From Chthoniobacterales bacterium (lineage in GTDB: Bacteria; Verrucomicrobiota; Verrucomicrobiia; Chthoniobacterales; UBA10450): DNA of 10,669 nt. Below are positions 6,538 to 10,669 of this stretch, piece after piece. The notes beneath the pieces were generated by a model. It made no database searches. It was not told where the DNA came from and was given only the letters and a program-made list of their open reading frames with translations. Where the stretch lies: positions 1 to 10,669 of the forward strand of contig JACCZO010000384.1 in the NCBI GenBank assembly GCA_013695925.1, in the 5' to 3' direction. Both the position numbers and the translations under genes were made by a program. Position 1 is the first letter of the stretch; the number at the start of each line of letters is the position of its first letter.

Positions 6538-7071
6538 TTAGAAGTCGTCTGGCACGTTGACCCGATCGGTTTTGAATGACGCGACTGTTTTCACAAATGC
6601 TGATCGCGCGTTTGTCTCAAACCAGCGCGCCGAGCACCAGCGATATGCGCTCGCCACCGCCACCAGCCGATGATGCACCGGATTCTGATGGACGTAGTTG
6701 AGGCGCGCGAGCCAGGACTTTTCAAAGGTCAGATGGGTATCCCAAAACTCGTACATCACGCGACGACCCGGCAACGCGTCGAGACGATTCAGCCGGATCG
6801 CCAATTCGCGGTGCAAATGACGAACAAAATTGAGATTCGCCGCACCCACATTTTCGAAGCAGGCGACGAGATGATAATGGTTGGCGAAAAACGCCCAGGC
6901 TTGCAGGAGGAGATTGTAATCGCGCGCTAGCTCGAAGGTGGTATCGCGGAAGAGATCGAGTTTTGCGTCGGTGTTAAAAAGCGGCCGGCGATGCAAGGTC
7001 GCAGAGGTGATGATGTACGTGCCTTTGGCGGTGAAATGATGCGGGGGTGAGTGGGGCCAACTCTCGCTCAC
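6538..7071 (-). CDS. REP-associated tyrosine transposase (RAYT), Y1/HUH family
   Basis: Single-domain nuclease of 177 aa, within the family range. It opens with WPHSPPHHFTAKGTYIITSATLH (5-27), typical of this RAYT group. The metal-binding HUH motif is H65-Y-H67 in FFANHYHLVA, and the presumed nucleophile is Y126 in LNYVHQNPVHHRLV, a form of the Y-[IV]-H-x-NPV signature. No catalytic residue is missing, so the enzyme looks intact. Y1 enzymes nick single-stranded hairpin DNA and join their tyrosine to the 5' end; RAYTs act on REP palindromes headed by GTAG or GGAG. Both flanks here carry such GGAG hairpins. The start is the GTG at 7069-7071, with a weak AGAG upstream. The TAA stop directly abuts the arm of REPIN A. 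No orf for a TnpB-like partner is present. Confidence 0.9.
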   Translation of the reverse strand: MSESWPHSPPHHFTAKGTYIITSATLHRRPLFNTDAKLDLFRDTTFELARDYNLLLQAWAFFANHYHLVACFENVGAANLNFVRHLHRELAIRLNRLDALPGRRVMYEFWDTHLTFEKSWLARLNYVHQNPVHHRLVAVASAYRWCSARWFETNARSAFVKTVASFKTDRVNVPDDF

Positions 7072-7110
7072 CGGCTCTGGATATCACTTGGCCTTCCGGT
7101 TTGAAATAAT

Positions 7111-7220
7111 TTTCGCGAAGCTTTGGAGTGCGACGCGTCTTCGCGTCGCTTTCCGGGCGCGGTTCTCGCTTCCCAAAAAGCGGTGCGAGGACGCACCGCA
7201 CTCCGAAAGCTATCGCGAAA
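7111..7220. repeat. REPIN B: inverted pair of GGAG hairpins upstream of RAYT
   Basis: Second copy of the REPIN, 683 bp from REPIN A in the same orientation. Hairpin 1 is 7130-7149 and hairpin 2 is 7180-7199, with the same 8-bp stems as in A; the only core difference is C at 7158 versus T at 6475. The outer arms are nearly complementary: TTTCGCGA then AGCTTT (7111-7124) against AAAGCT and CGCGAAA (7206-7220), so almost the whole 110 bp is one imperfect palindrome. It separates the PHP gene (its stop is 4 bp beyond) from the RAYT gene downstream on the same strand. Confidence 0.85.
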
Positions 7221-7223
7221 TTC

Positions 7224-7934
7224 TTAGTCGCTGGTGGGTTTGGTCGGGAGCGTCTTGTGCCGGCGCAGGCGCATCCAGTTGTTCCAGGTCTTCCGCACGC
7301 TGTCCTTGGGCGTCAGATATTCCTGGTTCAGCTCGTTGCTTTTCAGGATCTGAGCGAGGATGCCGCGGAGCGAAAAATCTTCCGTGTCTAGAATGGTGTA
7401 GGCGGTGCCAATGGCGGCGTGGTGATGCGCGTCGCTCGCAGCCGTCATGGGCAGGCCGCGAAGCTTGGCGTATTTGAAGGCGTATTGGTTGTAGCGCCGC
7501 AGGGTGGTGGCGGCATTGAAGACTTCGAGCGCGTCAATCGGGAGGGTTTCGAGAATCGAGAAGCGGATGCCTGCCCGAAACAAGTCGTAGGGATGAGGCG
7601 GAATGGCGAGGCCACCGCGCTCGTGGGTGAGATCGCAGACTTCGCGCGCCGGGCGTCCTTTCAGATAAGGAAGCGAGGCGCCGATGCAGAGAAGATGACC
7701 TTCCGCGGTCGTCACTTCGACGCCGGGGATGATGAGGAAATCATCGACCGGCATGCCGTCTTCGCGCATGAGGCCTTTTTCCAGAAGATAGGAGACCCCA
7801 TCGTTGGTGTTGTGATCGGTCAGTGCAAAGCCGTGCAGCCCCTTGGCTTTGGCGGAGGCGATGTTCTCCTCCGGACTGGAAACGCCGTCGCCCGAAAAGA
7901 ACGAATGCGTGTGCAGGTCGATCTTGAAGGGCAT
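7224..7934 (-). CDS. PHP-domain phosphoesterase
   Basis: Cytosolic metal-dependent hydrolase of 236 aa. The PHP metal ligands are present in order: H8 and H10 in DLHTHSFFSGDG, D40-H41 in ALTDHNT, E73 in GVEVTT, H80 in EGHLL, H114 in PPHPYD, and D168 with H170 in ASDAHH. This makes it a complete stand-alone PHP protein of the TrpH/YciV-like (RNase AM or nucleoside 3',5'-bisphosphate phosphatase) size and type. The fold is certain, the substrate is not: related enzymes hydrolyse phosphate esters of nucleotides or act as 5'-3' exonucleases. The ATG is at 7932-7934, only 29 bp from the divergent DUF1802 start, so the two promoters must overlap or lie inside the genes. I see no clear Shine-Dalgarno. 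Confidence 0.88.
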   Translation of the reverse strand: MPFKIDLHTHSFFSGDGVSSPEENIASAKAKGLHGFALTDHNTNDGVSYLLEKGLMREDGMPVDDFLIIPGVEVTTAEGHLLCIGASLPYLKGRPAREVCDLTHERGGLAIPPHPYDLFRAGIRFSILETLPIDALEVFNAATTLRRYNQYAFKYAKLRGLPMTAASDAHHHAAIGTAYTILDTEDFSLRGILAQILKSNELNQEYLTPKDSVRKTWNNWMRLRRHKTLPTKPTSD

Positions 7935-7963
7935 GGCCCGGAGCGTAGTTTGCAGGCCGCGAA

Positions 7964-8449
7964 ATGCAAAGGATCGGTTTCAAGGAATGGGCTCTGGTTT
8001 GCCAGGCGCTCGGGACGGGAAAACAGAGCGTGATTATCCGCAAAGGCGGGATCGCGGAAGGGCGCGACGGCTTCGCTTTTCGGCATCGGGAGTTTTTCCT
8101 TTTCCCGACGTTCTTTCACGAACAAGTCGAGCGGGTGCGCCTGCCGGAGCCGAAGTTGCCGGAGCCGCGGAAAGGCGAGATCGAGATTCGTTATTTCGCG
8201 CGGGTGGAGGAAAGCCGGCTGCTGACTCGCTGGGAGGAGGTGCGGGCTTTGGCGCCGTTACATATCCTGACGGAAAACGTGGTCAGGGAACGCTTCGACT
8301 ACGATGCGGCCCCCGGTGTGCATGTCGCTTTTGTGCGAGTCTTCCACCTGGATCCGGTCTGGCGTTTTCCGGATGCAAAATCGTACGGCGGTTGCCGCAG
8401 CTGGGTGGACTTGCCAGAACCTCCAGGCGAGCTCGAGCTGCGCGCGTGA
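7964..8449 (+). CDS. DUF1802 family protein
   Basis: Small soluble protein of 161 aa that matches the DUF1802 pattern over its whole length. GFKEWALVCQALGTGKQSVIIRKGGIAEG (residues 5-33) gives the opening strand-helix motif, FRHREFFLFPTFFHEQ (39-54) the second conserved block, and VFHLDPVWRFPDAKSYGGCRSWVDL (126-150) the C-terminal block ending in C-x-SW-V-x-L. No function is established for the family. An AGG at 7954-7956 lies 7 nt before the ATG and supports this start. It diverges from the PHP gene and converges on the MsbA-like gene, with only 43 bp between the two stop codons. Confidence 0.88.
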   Translation: MQRIGFKEWALVCQALGTGKQSVIIRKGGIAEGRDGFAFRHREFFLFPTFFHEQVERVRLPEPKLPEPRKGEIEIRYFARVEESRLLTRWEEVRALAPLHILTENVVRERFDYDAAPGVHVAFVRVFHLDPVWRFPDAKSYGGCRSWVDLPEPPGELELRA

Positions 8450-8451
8450 TG

Positions 8452-8495
8452 TAGACGCTTCGCACAATAGATGACCCCCCCGAGGGACGCGTCTA
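8452..8495. terminator. Inverted repeat between converging genes
   Basis: TAGACGC (8452-8458) and GCGTCTA (8489-8495) are perfect complements separated by 30 bp containing a run of C residues. The right arm includes the TAG stop of the MsbA-like gene, and the left arm starts 3 bp after the DUF1802 stop. It is a plausible bidirectional stop signal, though the loop is long and no U-tract follows. Confidence 0.3.
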
Positions 8496-10373
8496 TACTG
8501 TCGCGCCGGCGAGTAGTTCCACTTCCGCGCCGGGCTCTTCTGGGTTGCGGTTGAACTGCAGGTCGTAAAGCCGGCGGTAGTACCCGGAGTTTTCCAGCAA
8601 CTCGGCGTGCGTGCCGACTTCTTTGATTCGGCCTTTGTCCATGACCACGATCTGGTCGGCGGAGAGAATGGTCGAGAGCCGGTGGGCGATGGCGATGACC
8701 GTGCGGCCTTTGGCGAGACGTTCGAGCGCGATCTGGATTTGCTGTTCCGACTCGCTGTCGAGCGCGGAGGTGGCTTCGTCGAGGAGCAGGATGGGCGCGT
8801 TCTTGAGCAAGGCGCGCGCGATCGCGACCCGCTGCTGTTGCCCGCCGGAGAGCAGGCAGCCCTTGTCGCCGATCACGGTCTCGTAGCCTTTCGGCTGGGC
8901 GATGATGAAGTCGTGGGCAAAGGCGGCTTGCGAGGCGGCGTAAATTTCGGCCTCGGTCGCGTCAAGCCGGCCGAACTGGATATTTTTAAGAATCGTGTCG
9001 TGGAAGAGGAAGGTGTCCTGTGAGACGAGGCCGATCTGTTCCCGGAGGGATTTTTGCGTGACCTTGCGCAGGTCGCGGCCGTCGATCCGGACACAGCCCT
9101 TGGTCGGGTCGTAGAAGCGCAGGATGAGGGAAAGAATGGTGCTTTTGCCTGCCCCGCTCGCGCCGACGAGCGCGTAGCTGCGGCCGGGCTCGATCTTGAG
9201 GTTGAAATCCTTCAGCGCGTCGTCGATGCCGCCGGTATAACGGAAGGTCACGTGATCCAGTTCCAACCCCCCGCGGGATGAGGTGAGCGCGACCGCGTCG
9301 GAGCGATCTTCGACACTCGATTTGGAGTCGAGGATGCGAAAGATTTCGACCGTCGCCTGGATCGAGCGCTGCATCATGACGTGCATGCGGCTGAGGGTCT
9401 TGATCGGGTTGTAAAGAAGGAAAATGCCGGCGATGAGGGCCATGAATTTCGCCGCCGGGAGATGCGCGAAGTAGACGTAAAGCAGAGCGAATCCGACCCC
9501 GACCGCGGCGATCGACTCAACGAGTGGCGAGATCGCCTCGGTCGAGCGCGTGATGCGCATCATGTTATCGAACTGGATGCGATTGCTGCGGCGGAAGGAT
9601 TTGGCCTGGTTCTCTTCGCGGGCGAATGACTTCACGACCCGGATGCCGGCGAAGGTTTCCTGCATCGTCACGACCATCTGGCCCATCTCTTCCTGCTCGC
9701 CTTTGACGGCTTTCCGGGCGCGCTTCCCATACATACTCAACGGTATGAGGCAGCTCGGGAAAAGGACCAGCGTCACGATGGTGAATTTCCAATCCATGTA
9801 GAGCAGCACGCCGATGCCGCTGATAATGGCGATCGGTTGCTTGAAGAGGTCGCTGCTAATGCTGGAGAGGGCGGTCTGCATCATGCGAGTGTCGTTCGTG
9901 ATCCGCGACATGAGGAAGCCGGATTGCATCTTGTTAAAGAAATCCATCGAGTGGGCTAGCATCTTGCTGAAGAGCTGGGTGCGGATGTCGGTCAGGACCT
10001 TGGCGCTGACCCAGGTCGTGTAATAGGAATTGCAATAGCCGAGGACGCTGCGCAGGATCATCACCGCGGGGATGGCGAGGCAGATTAGGACAAGGGAGTT
10101 GATCTGCGGCCCCTTCTCCAGCAGCTCGGGATGAGTTGCCAGCATGGAGGGTGCAGGCGTGTTGCCGTGAAAGACGACATTCGCGACGCGCGCCATCACC
10201 AGGGGCAGCAGGCCGTTAACACCGCCGGCGAGAAAACCGAAGGCGAGACCAAGAATCAGGCGCCCTTTGTAGGGCATGGCGTAGGCAAAAAGACGCCGAT
10301 ACGGACGCCACCCGCGACGAATGGTAGTCCAGAGCGGCTCCTTGATTTTGGGCGCTGGCAAGATCTTGCTCAT
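8493..10373 (-). CDS. msbA: MsbA-type ABC exporter (fused permease and ATPase)
   Basis: Inner-membrane half-transporter of 626 aa; it would work as a homodimer. The N-terminal exporter transmembrane domain (about 25-345) has six hydrophobic segments and the coupling-type sequences FFNKMQSGFLMSRITNDT (145-162) and ETFAGIRVVKSFAREE (239-254). The ATPase half carries every motif intact: Walker A GASGAGKST (404-412), Q-loop Q452 in VSQDTFLF, signature LSGGQQQR (508-515), Walker B ILLLDE (528-533), D-loop SALD, and switch histidine H564 in AIAHRLST. The family flips lipid A-core or other lipids or drugs. The GT9 neighbour favours the lipid A role, but a multidrug or lipid exporter (BmrA/LmrA type) cannot be excluded. 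The ATG at 10371-10373 overlaps the TGA of the GT9 gene (ATGA), suggesting translational coupling. The segment at 66-92 between the first two membrane spans is a longer loop. Confidence 0.9.
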   Translation of the reverse strand: MSKILPAPKIKEPLWTTIRRGWRPYRRLFAYAMPYKGRLILGLAFGFLAGGVNGLLPLVMARVANVVFHGNTPAPSMLATHPELLEKGPQINSLVLICLAIPAVMILRSVLGYCNSYYTTWVSAKVLTDIRTQLFSKMLAHSMDFFNKMQSGFLMSRITNDTRMMQTALSSISSDLFKQPIAIISGIGVLLYMDWKFTIVTLVLFPSCLIPLSMYGKRARKAVKGEQEEMGQMVVTMQETFAGIRVVKSFAREENQAKSFRRSNRIQFDNMMRITRSTEAISPLVESIAAVGVGFALLYVYFAHLPAAKFMALIAGIFLLYNPIKTLSRMHVMMQRSIQATVEIFRILDSKSSVEDRSDAVALTSSRGGLELDHVTFRYTGGIDDALKDFNLKIEPGRSYALVGASGAGKSTILSLILRFYDPTKGCVRIDGRDLRKVTQKSLREQIGLVSQDTFLFHDTILKNIQFGRLDATEAEIYAASQAAFAHDFIIAQPKGYETVIGDKGCLLSGGQQQRVAIARALLKNAPILLLDEATSALDSESEQQIQIALERLAKGRTVIAIAHRLSTILSADQIVVMDKGRIKEVGTHAELLENSGYYRRLYDLQFNRNPEEPGAEVELLAGATV

Positions 10374-10669
10374 GCAACTGGCGCTGCCGGACTCGACAGC
10401 AGGCTTTGCATAGCATCGATCACCTCTTGCGTCGAGATTTCCTTCATTGGATGAGGCTGTTGCTTCGGCAGGAAATCGGTCATCGGCGCAGGATATCCCG
10501 CCCTCAAAATTGCGGTCGGGGTGGTGCGCGGCCGCCAGTGGAAAGGGTTGGTCGGGCCAAACAGGGCGACCTGCGACGTGCCGAGGGCCGCGGCCAGGTG
10601 CAATGGCGCTGAATCGATCGTGATGAGCAGGCGAGCTCGTTCGAGCAGAGCGCCGAGCGAGAGGAGGTC
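10370..10669 (-). CDS. Glycosyltransferase family 9 (heptosyltransferase-like), C-terminal part
   Basis: Partial: 99 codons plus stop are visible and the frame is open to the right edge. The segment LLITIDSAPLHLAAALGTSQVALFGPTNPFHWRP is the C-terminal nucleotide-sugar-binding motif of ADP-heptose:LPS heptosyltransferases and relatives (the D-S-x-x-x-H-x-A-x-A-x-G and FGPT hallmarks). GT9 enzymes add heptose or related sugars to the LPS inner core on the cytoplasmic face. The following tail (residues about 55-99) is less conserved. The TGA at 10370-10372 overlaps the ATG of the MsbA-like gene, so both are probably one transcript with the promoter outside the window. Which acceptor sugar it uses (WaaC-, WaaF- or WaaQ-like) cannot be told from this fragment. 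Confidence 0.85.
   Translation of the reverse strand, partial: DLLSLGALLERARLLITIDSAPLHLAAALGTSQVALFGPTNPFHWRPRTTPTAILRAGYPAPMTDFLPKQQPHPMKEISTQEVIDAMQSLLSSPAAPVA

Larger units (their letters stand above)
6426..7220 (-). mobile_element. RAYT unit: Y1 transposase bracketed by two direct REPINs
   Basis: A single-gene unit of about 795 bp with REPIN B at the promoter side and REPIN A at the 3' side of the transposase, both in the same orientation. RAYT genes are typically bracketed by the REP sequences they act on, and the GGAG tetranucleotide is one of the classic REP heads. Whether the whole unit still moves, or whether RAYT is domesticated and only disperses the short REPINs, cannot be read from one locus. 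Confidence 0.6.

Noticed and set aside
6426..7220. Classical IS element with terminal inverted repeats and target duplication
   Set aside because: The flanking elements are direct copies, each internally palindromic; the enzyme is a Y1/HUH transposase, which does not make target duplications, and none is visible.
8607..9023. Plus-strand open frame of 138 codons inside the MsbA-like gene
   Set aside because: It is the antisense shadow of the ATPase domain motifs (Walker B, signature), with no family match.

Overview
The window is about 10.7 kb of GC-rich bacterial chromosome. Gene content points to a Gram-negative bacterium, most probably a soil-type verrucomicrobium (Chthoniobacterales/Spartobacteria-like). 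The clues are a secreted protein with autotransporter-associated beta-strand repeats, a DUF255 thioredoxin-fold protein of the usual length, an LPS-type glycosyltransferase/flippase pair, and many GGAG-type extragenic palindromes with a RAYT transposase. The taxonomic call is an inference from family content; no rRNA or other marker gene is present.

Layout. Bases 1-496 (minus) hold the N-terminal part of a CNNM/DUF21 membrane protein running off the left edge. Diverging from it is a small DUF309 protein (593-1066, plus). An intergenic stretch (1067-1266) carries a pair of inverted GGAG hairpins (REPIN C). A secreted beta-helix-like protein (1267-2913, minus) follows. Next comes 425 bp of non-coding DNA full of small hairpins (2914-3338), then a TauE/SafE permease (3339-4076, minus). 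Diverging from the permease is a large DUF255/YyaL-type protein (4250-6436, plus).

The most striking part is 6426-7220. A Y1/HUH transposase of the RAYT family (6538-7071, minus) sits between two direct copies, 683 bp apart, of an element of about 110 bp. Each element is two inverted GGAG-headed hairpins, the REPIN architecture, and the stems of its two halves differ by compensatory changes. Element arms touch or overlap the stop codons of the DUF255, RAYT and PHP genes.

To the right lie a PHP-domain phosphoesterase (7224-7934, minus), a DUF1802 protein diverging from it (7964-8449, plus), and a two-gene minus-strand operon running in from the right edge. That operon is a GT9 heptosyltransferase-like enzyme (partial) coupled by ATGA overlap to an MsbA-type ABC exporter (8493-10373). 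It is a typical envelope lipid/LPS pair: the first adds sugars to the LPS core, the second flips lipid A-core across the inner membrane.

The other genes show no obvious pathway link. The unifying theme is the density of palindromic repeats at gene ends: at least two REPIN types, a hairpin series with ATTC loops, and a shared 18-mer placed at the same distance behind two stop codons. No tRNA, rRNA or CRISPR array was seen.
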